A stretch of DNA of 64,000 nucleotides, from positions 313,777 to 377,776 of the forward strand of contig NZ_CP114768.1 in NCBI RefSeq assembly GCF_027359925.1. The letters run 5' to 3'. The DNA is from Hymenobacter canadensis (GTDB taxonomy: Bacteria; Bacteroidota; Bacteroidia; Cytophagales; Hymenobacteraceae). The notes under the pieces are model-generated. The model saw only the letters and a list, made by a program, of their open reading frames with translations. It made no database searches and was not told the DNA's origin. How positions within the stretch are numbered: the first letter of the stretch is position 1; the number at the start of each line of letters is the position of its first letter. The translations under genes were made by a program, and so were the position numbers. Of the stretch, positions 53,560 to 63,973 are shown piece after piece.

Positions 53560-54115
53560 AGCGTACGCTCGGTCAACGCCTGATTCCTGCGACTACGCCG
53601 TCGTATGCAGAATTGCTGCCTGGCATCAGCCAACTTGGACGGGGCCGTAGAACTCGACGAGATCTGATTCCGGCCGTGGTGGGTGCGCGGCAAACGCGGC
53701 CGGAGTGAAAATGGCAAAACAATTGTATTTGGCTTGTTAAACACGGTGGACAAGTCTATGCCAAAATCGGCCTGGACTGCTCAAAAAAGATCCTGCAAGC
53801 CATCTCTGCGGCAAAATCGATCTAGCCACCATAGTCAACACCGACGGCTGGCGCGATTATGACGGGCTAGTGGACGTAGATTTTGATCGGCATTTTCGGA
53901 TCCATCACGGTTAAGAAGAATTTGTGATGGGTACCTTTCACATCAATGGCATTGAATCCTTCTGGAGCTTCGCATAATTCCGCCTACAGTAGTTTAAGGG
54001 GCTACCGAAACATACATTCTAGCTGTACCTGCAAGAGTCCTAATTTCGCTTTAATCACCGCCAATTAGACCTCTACAAACTCTTGCTTAAATTACTTTGG
54101 CAACAGCCCCTCTAA
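53560..54115 (+). pseudogene. IS1595-family transposase relic
   Basis: Reading across at least two frame changes and about six stops gives an IS1595 (ISXO2-like) DDE core: GAVELDEI then RGKRGRSENGKTIVFGLL, GQVYAKIGLDCSKKILQA, KIDLATIVNTDGWRDYDGLV then DVDFDRHFRIHHG, EEFVMGTFHINGIESFWSFA, FKGLPKHTF, FRFNHRQLDLYKLLLKLLW. Catalytic Asp (DGW) and the NGIE/FW region are recognisable. Long inactive. It fills most of the 840-bp gap between the two divergent large defence genes; 53310-53560 holds nothing else. Confidence 0.8.
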
Positions 54116-54150
54116 ACGAGTTTGCTTCCTAACCTTAAAATAAATAGAAA

Positions 54151-57100
54151 TTGCTTATACAACCAATATCTCCCCTAGCCAAGTCAGCTCACGACCTATT
54201 AGAAATGCGCCGGCGCCATTACGCTGAAGACTTCCGATTGCTAATCAAGGACTATAGAGAGGAAAAGGGAACCGCTTCAAACTATAATGGGCGACAGTTG
54301 CTAGAGCTTTTGCAAAATGCCGACGACGCGGCCGGGGGCTTAGCTGGGGGGGGTAAAGTTTTGGTACGGTTGAGCGAAGGGGAATTGACCGTGGCCAATA
54401 CTGGGGAAGCATTTACGCAAGACGGCTTCGAGTCTATTCTATACAGTAATCTGAGCCCGAAATACGAGCAGCAAAACAAGATTGGCGCAAAAGGCTTAGG
54501 TTTTCGCGCTGTACTGGGATGGGCTGACCGTATTACAATACACAGCGGGGGCTTGCATGTGGCTTTCTCAGAGGAGTACGCGCAACGCTTTCTCGCAGAC
54601 CTCAAGCGGGAGTATGCAGACTTGGCGGAGGCTCTGCAAAAGCGCAGTCCCAACCCGAAGTTCATTGCGACGTTATCGTGCGCCGAACTGTTGCCGGAGG
54701 CAGCGTTGCCCAATGACTTAGCCGGCTACAACACCGTGCTAACTATGCGGTTGCGGCCAGGGGTAGCTGATTTAGTGCTTGCACAGATTAACTCGGAGCT
54801 CGATGCTGAGGTGCTGGTTTTTTTAAATCATTTAACTGAATTGCGGCTGGAACTCCCTACAGGTACACGTTGCCTAACACGTATAAGTCCTAGCGCAGAG
54901 CAATTGCAAGTAGATGTCACGAATGAAACTAGTGGAGAGGTTACCAGTAAAATATGGCGTCTGGTGCAAGAAACCGGACAGCATGGAGAGGGCGAAAAAT
55001 CTAAAAACTATGAACTGAGAGTAGCTTGGCAACCAGACTTGAGCGACAAGCGGCAACAACTCTATTCGTACTTCCGGACGCGGGTGAGCTTTCCATTTCC
55101 GGTTCTTGCTCATGGCACGTTCGAACTAAGCAGCGACCGTAACAGTCTTGAAGACGATACAGCAGGCCATAACAGGTTCCTACTTGAGCGCATGGCCCAC
55201 CTACTAGGGCAAGCAGCATTGGCACTTGGGGCAGAATCATCTAGCCAAGTCTCTTACCAACCTTTGCGACTGCTAAACTGGGGCAAGATGCCTGACCAGC
55301 AACTAGAGCAACGGTTCAAGTTCAGGTCTCGGCTACTAGAAGTACTTACTGAATCTCTGCTATTTCCTACTGTTGCCAATACCTATGTTACGGCCCGTAA
55401 AGCAGTAGCATACGCTAGGGATTTTGCTAGTTTCTTAGACCCTTCTGATTGTCCACGGCTATTGTTGTTTAGCGATGCTGAGGAGTCAAAACCAGCACCA
55501 GTTCAAGAGTTGCTTCGTAGCCTTGGGCAAGCTCGAATCTATGTAAAACAACAGCTATTAAATATCGTCAGTAAGCGACGACGAGTTTTGCCAGCCGCCC
55601 GCTATGCTGAGCTACTCGCCATGACGGTGAATGAATTGAACTTGAGCCAAGAAGTAGAAGCAGCAAAATTTCAGCTACCGGTCTTATTCTATGGAGGCAG
55701 AGGGAGGGCTGATTTTGCTGCTGACTCACCGGTGTTTTTGCCAGTAGAAGGCAAGGTTCGCTATGAACTACCGGAAGAGGCGGCCCGGCTACAAGTAATG
55801 TCGGGAGAGTTGGCCATTGGTTTACGGGAGGCTTTTGCATGCGCCAGTTTTACGGATTTAGGCCAGCTTCTAAGCCCATTGAAAGTGCAGCCATATTCAT
55901 TTGCAGCTGTAGCTGAAGTACTCATTGAGTCTTATAAGGCAGAAAAGCCTGAGGTGTGGCATCCGTTTTTATATAAGTTATACCAGCAGGAGCGTGCAGC
56001 CACGAAAGTCAGACTGGCACGGTTACAACGTGCTGAAGGCTTGCTATTGTACACCGCCACGGGCAAAGTGGCTGAAGCTAAAACGCTCTACTTCGGCCGG
56101 GCACATGGCCACCTAATTGGGGAGGAACTCTTCGCACACAATCGGGCACGACTTGTAGGCACTGCCCAGCGAATGGGTCTGGACCCCAAAGACACAAACG
56201 TCGTAGAATATCTGACGTGGTGTGGAGTAGAAAAGTACCCGCGGCTGGTGAAGCGCGAGGTGAATGACAGTGCCTACCGTGAAGAAATTTTGCGTGCTCT
56301 AGATTACAAAAGCCGTCCGATTTCTAACGATGACAGCCGCTCTTACGAAGAGTTACTAGCAAAAATTCAATACAATGGAAAGTGCGAGGCAGACCATCTG
56401 GAGGATTTCGAGGAGATTCTGAGCCGAGCACCGTTGGCTACCATTATCAACTGGCTGAAACAAGACGAAAGGTTAGCGAAGCGGTTGGAGCCAGGTAGCC
56501 GGGAACCCATTGGAAGCAAGCTCGTATTCTGGATTAAGTACAAAAAAAATGAAACCGAGATACCTGGACGCAGTATGCCGTCTTATTTGCGCTGGCAATG
56601 CCAGCGCCTAAAGTGGCTAACAGTCGACGGGCTTAATGAGCGGGTGGAGCCTTTACGCGCATTACACTCTCGCAAGGCACCTAATTTGCAGCCAATTTTG
56701 TATGCGCCAACTGTTCCATATAATGAGCTAATGACTCGGCCCTATCCAGGGCTGACACGACCTGAAATAAATCGGGCACTTACGTTATTGGGCGTGGCTC
56801 TAACTGTTAGTGAGGTTCCTACCACACCGCTCTATAAGCTCCTGTTAGAACTGCCAGAACTCGTCCCGAATGTTCAACTGGCTGGTGCCTTCTACCGGGA
56901 ACTGGTGGAGAATTATGAGGGTAGCCCGGACAGCAACTCCCCCACCTACCAGCAGTTCCGTCTTAAAGGACGAGTTGCTTGTCAGCGTGGCCAGGAGCCA
57001 CCCGCATTCTATCCAGTGAAGGAGGCTGTCTACATAGACAACTCATCTTATGGAGCGGCTGTCGTAGCCTGTTTTCCAGTGCTAATGGCTAGCCGCAAGC

Positions 57101-59046
57101 GTGGCAAGGACAGGGTACTGGCATTATTTGGTGTGAAGCCGCTCGATAATATTACGCTAAGAATTGAAGGTTCTGAACCAACGGCACACCCAGTTCAAGG
57201 TGCGTTTGCAACAGACTTCGATGACCTACGTGGATATGTGCTAGCGTTGCGCCGCAGTAAGAATACCACAGACTCGGAACGCCTGCGCAAGCTGCGTCTG
57301 CATTTGTCGCAACAAGTTGGAGCAGCTTTTACCTTGCCTACCACTGGTGAGACAGTTCCAGTCAGCTTAGGGGCTTTCGAATTTGTGTATCTACCTGACC
57401 AAAACCGAGCCTATGTCGAAGTACCAGCGACCATAAATAGTTTAGGAGAGTTGAAGGACTCCGATGGGTTCTGCGAGTGCCTTGCAGAAGTTCTTTGCAC
57501 AGCTCTGGGAGTAGTCGAGGACAAAGACAAGTACACTAATCTGCTGTCACGCAGTCCAGCGAAGCGACGTAGCTTGTTGCGCACTTGGCTAGGTGCTGAG
57601 GCAGAACCTGAGTTGAGCAGTTCGCAACAGGAGTTAAACCTAGCAACCGAAAGCCAACATGCATTCTGGAATGCCATGAGGGCAGCGGTAAAGCTTTCGC
57701 CTTTGGACGACGCAACTTTAATACGATTAGTCACGGCTGACCAATGGCTAGGGCAACTGGTCAGTGAGTTTGGCGAAGAGTACCGAAGCGCATTTCTAGC
57801 TGTGCAACAGCTAGATTTTACTTTACCGTTTTCACATGAGGGATTGGGCCAGGTAAGAGCTTTATTGATGGCGCTAAATGTGAACTTGCCAAGTTTCAAT
57901 GCCGAATTGGGTGATGCACAACTCGACTTCCGTCCGTTCTGGCTACGACTTTTTGGGGATATGATTGTGGCGCGTCGGAGTCGATTCGAATTAGGATTGC
58001 ACGAGAAATTGCGCACGCAACCACTAGAGGCTCAGCAGCAATTTCAAAAATATCGGCAAGCCTATCAACAAGGGTTAAGCACAGTGGACAATGTGTTGGA
58101 CTTTGACTTGGACGCCTTTTTTGCCGCTTTTGCAAGTGCTTCACCTTTTTGGGTGGATGTGTCAACAAAGTCGGATGCGACACAAGCTATGATGGACTTG
58201 GAAAAGCTCGCCTCAAATACGGATAGTGCATTAAGCGCACTCGCCAAGGAACAGAGTGTGCCGGAACAAACCGTTCGCAAGTTTCTCAACGAGCTGTCTA
58301 ATTCAAGCCTTTTATATTTCCAAGATGCAGCTACCCTGTTAAAGCGGCTTTTACAAGCTTACCCAAGACCCACGCAGACGAATACGAAGCCCGGTGGTAG
58401 TCCGGCCCGGGCAGAGGTGACACTAGGGGAAAACATCACTTTTGCGTATGATGATTTGAAGGATTTAGCAGAGCAACTTGATGCTTTACCTGCATTTACA
58501 TCTACAATAAGCACCATCCGCCCACGTAAACATCAGTCAGGCGTAAATGGAAAACGCTCTGGTGCTGGTCGAGGAGGCAGGCACGGAACTACACAAGGCA
58601 GCTCGAATGACGAAACAGCTTTTCTAGGAGAATACTGTGCGTACCGGGCGCTATGCGATCTTTTTGGAGCTGAGCGGGTAGAGTGGTGCTCAGAGTTGGC
58701 TATTAAAGCCGGTCGTGGCTATGGTGGCCTAGCAGGTCATGGCTATGATATGCGGTACCGTGACGATAAGGATGAAGTGCGGTACGTGGAAGTCAAAGCA
58801 ACTACGGGTGAAATGAGTGTGTTTCATTTATCGCGCAACGAGTTGCAAGTTGGTGAAAGCAGCCTGCATCGAACGCGCTATGAACTTGTTTTAGTGTCCT
58901 TTGTACATGACATAGCTAAGGTGCGGATAGAGCGTATAGCGCAGCCTTTCAATTACAAACGAGGTGAGTCTTTCATAGATAACCCTAATTTTAGCGTTGA
59001 GGAAGACAGTTTTCTTATCCGTTTCAAGCGCAAGGAGCACAAATAA
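54151..59046 (+). CDS. Giant GHKL (sacsin/Hsp90-like) ATPase with C-terminal DUF3883 nuclease-like domain
   Basis: 1631 residues from a TTG at 54151; an ATG at 54205 (MRRRHYAEDFRLLIKDYREE) is an alternative start just before the conserved part. N-terminal GHKL ATPase: NGRQLLELLQNADDAAGG (N-box, near 46-63), LTVANTGEAFTQDGFESI, KIGAKGLGFRAVLGWAD (G-box near 113-127), FRTRVSFPFPVLAHGTFELS. A 1000-residue middle has no recognised domain. The C-terminus (about 1490-1600) reads FLGEYCAYRALCDLFGAERV, GYDMRYRDDKDEVRYVEVKA-TTG, LSRNELQVGESSLHRTRYEL: DUF3883, PD-(D/E)xK-like with D, E-V-K aligned. Probably a defence effector driven by ATP-dependent conformational change. Divergent from the 53309 operon across an IS1595 relic. 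Confidence 0.8.
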   Translation: MLIQPISPLAKSAHDLLEMRRRHYAEDFRLLIKDYREEKGTASNYNGRQLLELLQNADDAAGGLAGGGKVLVRLSEGELTVANTGEAFTQDGFESILYSNLSPKYEQQNKIGAKGLGFRAVLGWADRITIHSGGLHVAFSEEYAQRFLADLKREYADLAEALQKRSPNPKFIATLSCAELLPEAALPNDLAGYNTVLTMRLRPGVADLVLAQINSELDAEVLVFLNHLTELRLELPTGTRCLTRISPSAEQLQVDVTNETSGEVTSKIWRLVQETGQHGEGEKSKNYELRVAWQPDLSDKRQQLYSYFRTRVSFPFPVLAHGTFELSSDRNSLEDDTAGHNRFLLERMAHLLGQAALALGAESSSQVSYQPLRLLNWGKMPDQQLEQRFKFRSRLLEVLTESLLFPTVANTYVTARKAVAYARDFASFLDPSDCPRLLLFSDAEESKPAPVQELLRSLGQARIYVKQQLLNIVSKRRRVLPAARYAELLAMTVNELNLSQEVEAAKFQLPVLFYGGRGRADFAADSPVFLPVEGKVRYELPEEAARLQVMSGELAIGLREAFACASFTDLGQLLSPLKVQPYSFAAVAEVLIESYKAEKPEVWHPFLYKLYQQERAATKVRLARLQRAEGLLLYTATGKVAEAKTLYFGRAHGHLIGEELFAHNRARLVGTAQRMGLDPKDTNVVEYLTWCGVEKYPRLVKREVNDSAYREEILRALDYKSRPISNDDSRSYEELLAKIQYNGKCEADHLEDFEEILSRAPLATIINWLKQDERLAKRLEPGSREPIGSKLVFWIKYKKNETEIPGRSMPSYLRWQCQRLKWLTVDGLNERVEPLRALHSRKAPNLQPILYAPTVPYNELMTRPYPGLTRPEINRALTLLGVALTVSEVPTTPLYKLLLELPELVPNVQLAGAFYRELVENYEGSPDSNSPTYQQFRLKGRVACQRGQEPPAFYPVKEAVYIDNSSYGAAVVACFPVLMASRKRGKDRVLALFGVKPLDNITLRIEGSEPTAHPVQGAFATDFDDLRGYVLALRRSKNTTDSERLRKLRLHLSQQVGAAFTLPTTGETVPVSLGAFEFVYLPDQNRAYVEVPATINSLGELKDSDGFCECLAEVLCTALGVVEDKDKYTNLLSRSPAKRRSLLRTWLGAEAEPELSSSQQELNLATESQHAFWNAMRAAVKLSPLDDATLIRLVTADQWLGQLVSEFGEEYRSAFLAVQQLDFTLPFSHEGLGQVRALLMALNVNLPSFNAELGDAQLDFRPFWLRLFGDMIVARRSRFELGLHEKLRTQPLEAQQQFQKYRQAYQQGLSTVDNVLDFDLDAFFAAFASASPFWVDVSTKSDATQAMMDLEKLASNTDSALSALAKEQSVPEQTVRKFLNELSNSSLLYFQDAATLLKRLLQAYPRPTQTNTKPGGSPARAEVTLGENITFAYDDLKDLAEQLDALPAFTSTISTIRPRKHQSGVNGKRSGAGRGGRHGTTQGSSNDETAFLGEYCAYRALCDLFGAERVEWCSELAIKAGRGYGGLAGHGYDMRYRDDKDEVRYVEVKATTGEMSVFHLSRNELQVGESSLHRTRYELVLVSFVHDIAKVRIERIAQPFNYKRGESFIDNPNFSVEEDSFLIRFKRKEHK

Positions 59047-59189
59047 CAATAGGATGACTAGTATGTGCATAAGCCCCTATTGAAAAAACGGGTGATAAGC
59101 TGGTGTGCGCCAGAGTTAATTATATTGGTCAGCTTTATGCTTGAGTGCGTAGTTACACGAACGCACTTACTTTCCTATTCTTTTTGACT

Positions 59190-61046
59190 ATGCTTGTCTA
59201 CCAGAAAACTAAAGCTGAGTTCCTTGATGATGTCTTATCCAACCAAGTTGAAGTTATTATCCAAGATCTGGTACTGAAGAAGCTCGGGCGCAAAACAGGG
59301 CAGTCGGAGATCAATTCCTGGCGCAATTCCATGATGTACATGAACAATGTACTCGTCGATACGCACATTCCTAGCGACAGCGGCGTCAGTATTGAGTACC
59401 AGCTCCCCTACGCGGGCCTGCGCATTGATTTTGTGCTGACTGGGCAGGATGAGCAGGGCGCAGACAAGGCCATCATCATTGAGCTTAAGCAGTGGTCGGA
59501 AGCAGCCGCTACCGATAAGGACGGAGTGGTCTCCACCTATCTGGGCAAAGGCCTGCAGGAGGTCAATCACCCCTCCTACCAGGCTTGGTCCTACGCCGCC
59601 TATCTCAACGGCTTCAACGAGACGGTGTATACCGACGGCATCAAGCTGCTGCCCTGCGCCTACCTCCATAACCATCCCGACAACGGCGTGCTCACCAGCG
59701 GCCACTACGCCGACTACGTAGCCAAGGCCCCACTCTTCCTCAAGAGTGACGCTCTGAAGCTACGCGAGTTCATCCGCCAGCACGTCCGGCACGGCGACAA
59801 GTCGGGCATCATGTACCGCATTGACGGGGGCCGTATCCGCCCCTCCAAGCAACTCGCTGATTCCCTCGCCTCCATGATGAAGGGCAACCAGGAGTTCATC
59901 CTCCTCGACGAGTAGAAGGTAGTTTACGAAACGGCCCGCAAGCTGGCCGCCAAGTCCAGTGATAATAAGAAGCACGTGCTCATCGTCCACGGCGGCCCCG
60001 GCACCGGCAAAACCGTGGTGGCCATCAACCTGCTGGTCAATCTCACCAAGCAGGGCCTCGTGGCCAAGTACGTGAGCAAGAACTCGGCCCCCCGCGCCGT
60101 GCACAAAAGCAAGCTCACCGGCTCTATGCGCCGCACTGTCTTCGACTCCATGTTCGTCGGCTCGGGCGTATTCACCCAGACGCCGGAAAACACCTTCGAT
60201 GCCCTCATCGTCGACGAGGCCCACCGCCTCAACGAGAAGTCCGGCCTGTTCAGCAACCTCGGCATCAGCCAGCCCCTGGAAGTCATCCGCTCCAGCCGCT
60301 TCAGCGTGTTCTTCATCGACGAGGACCAGCGCATCGCTGTGCAGGATGTGGGCAGCGAAGAAGAAATCCGCAAGTGGGCCGACCAAGAAGGTGCCGAAGT
60401 CCACGTCCTCAACTTAGTCTCCCAGTTTCGCTGCAACGGCTCCGACGCCTACATGGCCTGGCTCGACAACGTGCTCGACATCCGCGAAACCGCCAACCCC
60501 ACCCTTGACGCCACTGACTACGACTTCCGCGTCGTCGATACCCCCGACGAGTTGCAGCAGTTCATCTACGAAAAGAACCAGGAGCGTAACCGCGCCCGTA
60601 TGGTGGCCGGCTACTGCTGGGACTGGGCCAGCAAGAAGGACGCCAAGGCCTTTGACTTTGAGCTAAGCCACACCTTTAAGCACAAGTGGAACCTTACCGA
60701 CGACGGTGGCCTCTGGATGATGAAGCCCGACTCAGTCACCGAAATTGGCTGCATCCACACCAGCCAGGGTCTCGAACTCGACTACATCGGCGTCATCATC
60801 GGCCCCGACCTGCTCGTGCGCGACGGCGAAGTAGTAACCAATGCCCTGGCCCGCGCCAGCGCCGACAAAACCGTCCAGAAGAAGAAGGAGTTGCTAAAGT
60901 CAGCTGCAGGCCGCGCCCAGCTCGACCTTATCATCAAAAACACTTATCGCACCCTCATGACCCGCGCCATGAAGGGCTGCTACGTCTACTGCACCGACCC
61001 CGAAACCGCAGCCTACTTGCGTCACCGCATCACCCACCCCGTCTAG
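59190..61046 (+). pseudogene. DUF2075 helicase with N-terminal PD-(D/E)xK-like domain, one in-frame TAG
   Basis: 618 codons in one frame from MLVYQKTKAEFLDDVLSNQV (ATG 59190, matching where this family starts; the frame is open 15 codons earlier). N-terminal nuclease-like part: GLRIDFVLTG ... AIIIELKQW near residues 77-102. TAG at 59913-59915 (codon 242) interrupts ILLDE-stop-KVVYETARKLA, where a CAG would fit. Downstream a DUF2075/superfamily 1 motor is complete: Walker A VHGGPGTGKTVVAINLL near 263, DALIVDEAHRLNEKSGL, FIDEDQRIAVQDVG, LVSQFRCNGSDAYMAWLDN, TSQGLELDYIGVIIGPDL, YRTLMTRAMKGCYVYC. A restart at ATG 59976 would begin within the P-loop, so activity is doubtful. Such proteins occur in defence islands. 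Confidence 0.78.
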
Positions 61047-61609
61047 ATAGGGCAGAGGCGAGGACATGATGCAGTAGTAAGTTTTGGTAGACAACAGCCG
61101 TGCTGAGCTTGTTGAAGCATATCTACCGCTTCGTTGAGAGTTAAGGAACCACTGCCTCAGTATCCGGGAGCAACCACAAACTTGCAGCAAATAACCCAAC
61201 CGTTGTCAGGCTCCCCTTAACTACCGGAGAGCGAGCTGGCGGGGGTGAGGCCCAATACTATCCGCTGCTATTCTCCTATGCGCCTTTAAGCCGACTTCAC
61301 TACCGCCATGGGCGACAACGTTATTGTCGGCCAGTTCCAGCACGCCTTCATCAACCACTGCCACACCGAGACGCAGCCTGATTGCCCCACTGAACGTCCG
61401 CGAGGCCCGCAGTCAACTGGCTTACGCGCGCGAGTCCACCGATCTGTAGTTTAAGCCAAACAATATAGCAGACAAATAATATTTCTAATTTGGTTGCGGT
61501 AAGTACAATGTCCTGAATAAGCCTGTCAGCTAATACAGTGCTGGCAATCGTGTGGTGAAGCCCTCAATTGCCCCTTTCAAAACAGTCAAATTCTCAACCG
61601 GAAATACTT
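61047..61609. other. Intergenic region with a possible coding remnant
   Basis: No intact gene. From about 61290 to 61449 the plus strand reads ADFTTAMGDNVIVGQFQHAF then INHCHTETQPDCP, with a frame change before a stop at 61447; it has protein-like composition but I do not recognise it. The last 150 bp are A+T-rich and should carry the promoter of the gene at 61610. Confidence 0.35.
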
Positions 61610-62766
61610 ATGAAAACAACTCTACTTCCTCTCCTTCTCCTATTGCCTTGCGCATTGTTCGCGCAGCAAGCAGACTCCACTGTAGCAACGGTAAGAAAAC
61701 CTGCCTCCTTAACGCAGAATACTGTGCCAGAACCTGACAGTGAAGCAATTAAACTGAAAACGGCAGCACAGAAAACGAAAGCAGTGCTACTCAAAGATCA
61801 AACGCGGCAAAGCCAAGCCACTGCTCAAGTTGCTCAGGAAATCGTAGATGGCAAGACCACGGCAGAGAATACAACTACTACGGCCTTGATTGGCAGGAAT
61901 AAAGTTGCGCTGACCAACCTGGACCAGGTCATAAGCTTGGCGGATGCAGTAATTGATAAAGCAGATGCGGCGGATGCTGCCGCCAAGAAAGCAAAAGCCG
62001 ACTTAGCCAAGGTGGGCAAAGATCCCAGCGAGAAAGAAAAGAAAAAGATCAATCAGCCGGCGCAGGATAAGCTACAGGCAGCCAAGGATGCCAATGAAAA
62101 ACTGTCTGCTGCGCTAATTGCTCTTGGAGCTGAAAAGAAGGAAGAGGCCAAAGCAGCGAAAGAGTTTTCACCTTTCCGGCTCTGGATAGGAACAAATTTC
62201 GACATGCTGGAAAAAATCAAGGCCACCAAACTGTATGGGAATCTTGATTTTACCCTACCCATGGTAGATGACAAGCGTGAATATTTACTACAGGTTGGGG
62301 CTTTTCAGAACCGCTCCATATCAGTTGATTCCGCTAGGCGCTCGGGCACGGCAGTGGACCGCGACTTTCGCGCCCCTATAGCGCGGGATACCATTCAACT
62401 GCTCCGGACGACTTACGATAATAAAGTCACGACCTCCATCAACAATCTTGGTTTCTACGTTACGTCCGGCATTAAAATCCTTAGCAAAGGCAACTCCTTT
62501 AAGGTAGAAGGGCTTTCCAGTACTGTCAAAAACCTTAATGGCTACCTAGCACTACGTGCAGAGATTGTCCGGCGTCAGTATTCTACCGTGAACAAAGTTG
62601 ATGTGCTACGGCAGGATACCATCCGAGTACCCTTCGATGGTACTGCCAGGTTTTTCCCTTTGCCTCCCGACCGCACCTTCTCACGCGTAGCTAGCACATT
62701 TCAAGTTGGTGCTCCATTCATATTTGTCACGGACAATATTGAAATGCGCTTTGCACCCTATGTAGG
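61610..62766 (+). pseudogene. Secreted Lys/Ala-rich protein truncated by an IS
   Basis: ATG at 61610 gives signal peptide MKTTLLPLLLLLPCALFAQQ. Residues 40-185 are Ala/Lys/Asp-rich helical, coiled-coil-like (NLDQVISLADAVIDKADAAD, AKKAKADLAKVGKDPSEKEK). From about 190 a beta-rich outer-membrane-like part follows (FSPFRLWIGTNFDMLEKIKA, KREYLLQVGAFQNRSISVDS, NLGFYVTSGIKILSKGNSF). The frame meets the IS at 62767 after FAPYVG, so the C-terminus is lost and the encoded tail is IS sequence. The original function is unknown; possibly an outer-membrane beta-barrel. Confidence 0.7.
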
Positions 62767-62819
62767 TGTAGTACTCCCTAAAAGTTGGACAGTTTCTGGC
62801 GGCTATCTTAGTCAACGCC

Positions 62820-63110
62820 ATGAACCCAAAACGCACCCGTCGCCGCTTTACTGCTGCCTTCAAAGCAGAAGTAGCGTTAGCCGCCCTGACGGAGCGGCAC
62901 CCGCTGGCTGAACTGGCCACGCGCTACCACTTGTCCGTCGCACAGATTAGCCGCTGGAAGCTGCAGTTGCGCCAGCAAGCGGCGCAGGTCTTCACGGAGG
63001 CCAGCCCGGCCGCACCAGCCTCGTTGGATGTAGAACCGCTGTACGCCGCCATCGGCCGGCTGCAGATGGAAAATCAACTGCTAAAAAAAACGTTGCCGCC
63101 ATGCGCGTAG
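62820..63110 (+). CDS. IS3-family transposase OrfA
   Basis: 96 residues: RTRRRFTAAFKAEVALAALT, ELATRYHLSVAQISRWKLQL (HTH_Tnp_1), then a short coiled coil (GRLQMENQLLKKTL). Eight A residues at 63083-63090 are a probable frameshift site leading into OrfB; the stop overlaps the OrfB start by 10 bp. Confidence 0.88.
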   Translation: MNPKRTRRRFTAAFKAEVALAALTERHPLAELATRYHLSVAQISRWKLQLRQQAAQVFTEASPAAPASLDVEPLYAAIGRLQMENQLLKKTLPPCA

Positions 63111-63973
63111 CCCAGCAACGGGCCCTGGTGCAAGCCAGTGCCGAAGGCTCGGTGCAGGCCCGCTGCCAGGCGTTGGGGCTGGCCCGCAGCAGTTACTACT
63201 ACCAGCCCCGGGGCGAAAACGCGCTGAACCTGGCGCTGATGCGCCTACTCGATGAGGAGTTCACGCGCCACAACTTCAAGGGCGTGCTGGGCCTGCGCGA
63301 CCACCTGCGCCAGTTGGGCTACCCAGTCAACGAAAAGCGGGTGCGCCGCCTGGTGCGGCTCATGGGCCAGGAGCCGGTCTATCCCAAACCGCGCCTGTCG
63401 GTGCCCGGCCAAGGTGTCACGCGTTATCCGTACCTGCTGCGCGAGCGGGTGCTGACGGCTCCCAATGAGGTCTGGAGCACCGACATTACCTATTTGCCTA
63501 TGGCCCGGGGCTTCCTCTACCTGGTGGCTGTGCTCGACTGGCACTCGCGCTACGTGCTGAGCTGGGAGCTGAGCAACACGCTCGACGTGGGCTTCTGTCT
63601 GAGCGCGTTGTCCGGGGCGTTGCAACAGCAACCGGCCCCCTTTATCTTCAACTCCGACCAGGGCAGCCAATTCACCAGCCAGCCATTTGAACAGGCCCTG
63701 CTGGCCGCCGGCTGCCAGATCAGCCGCGACGGCCGGGGCCGCGCCACGGATAACGCCTTCATCGAGCGGCTCTGGCGCTCGGTCAAATGGGAGTGCGTGT
63801 ACCTAAATCCGGCCACCGATGGCCAGCACCTCTACCAGCAGCTGCACGCCTACTTTACCTACTACAATCACCAGCGGCCCCACCAGGCGCTCAAGGGCCT
63901 GACACCTGCCCAATTCTTCGCCCAAACCCCTACCTTCAAACCTTCGTCAATTTGCTTAACAAACCCCGCCTAA
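63101..63973 (+). CDS. IS3-family transposase OrfB (DDE integrase core)
   Basis: 290 residues. HTH_21 region (CQALGLARSSYYYQPRGENA; FKGVLGLRDHLRQLGYPVNE), rve core with Asp in VWSTDITYLPMARGF, Asp in IFNSDQGSQFTSQPF and Glu in DNAFIERLWRSVKWE; the triad is complete. Different from the two other IS families in the window. Confidence 0.9.
   Translation: MRVAQQRALVQASAEGSVQARCQALGLARSSYYYQPRGENALNLALMRLLDEEFTRHNFKGVLGLRDHLRQLGYPVNEKRVRRLVRLMGQEPVYPKPRLSVPGQGVTRYPYLLRERVLTAPNEVWSTDITYLPMARGFLYLVAVLDWHSRYVLSWELSNTLDVGFCLSALSGALQQQPAPFIFNSDQGSQFTSQPFEQALLAAGCQISRDGRGRATDNAFIERLWRSVKWECVYLNPATDGQHLYQQLHAYFTYYNHQRPHQALKGLTPAQFFAQTPTFKPSSICLTNPA

Noticed and set aside
25772-59915. Stop-codon reassignment to explain in-frame stops in the relaxase and DUF2075 genes
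   Set aside because: One stop is TAA and the other TAG, each single, while both codons end many other genes in the window normally.
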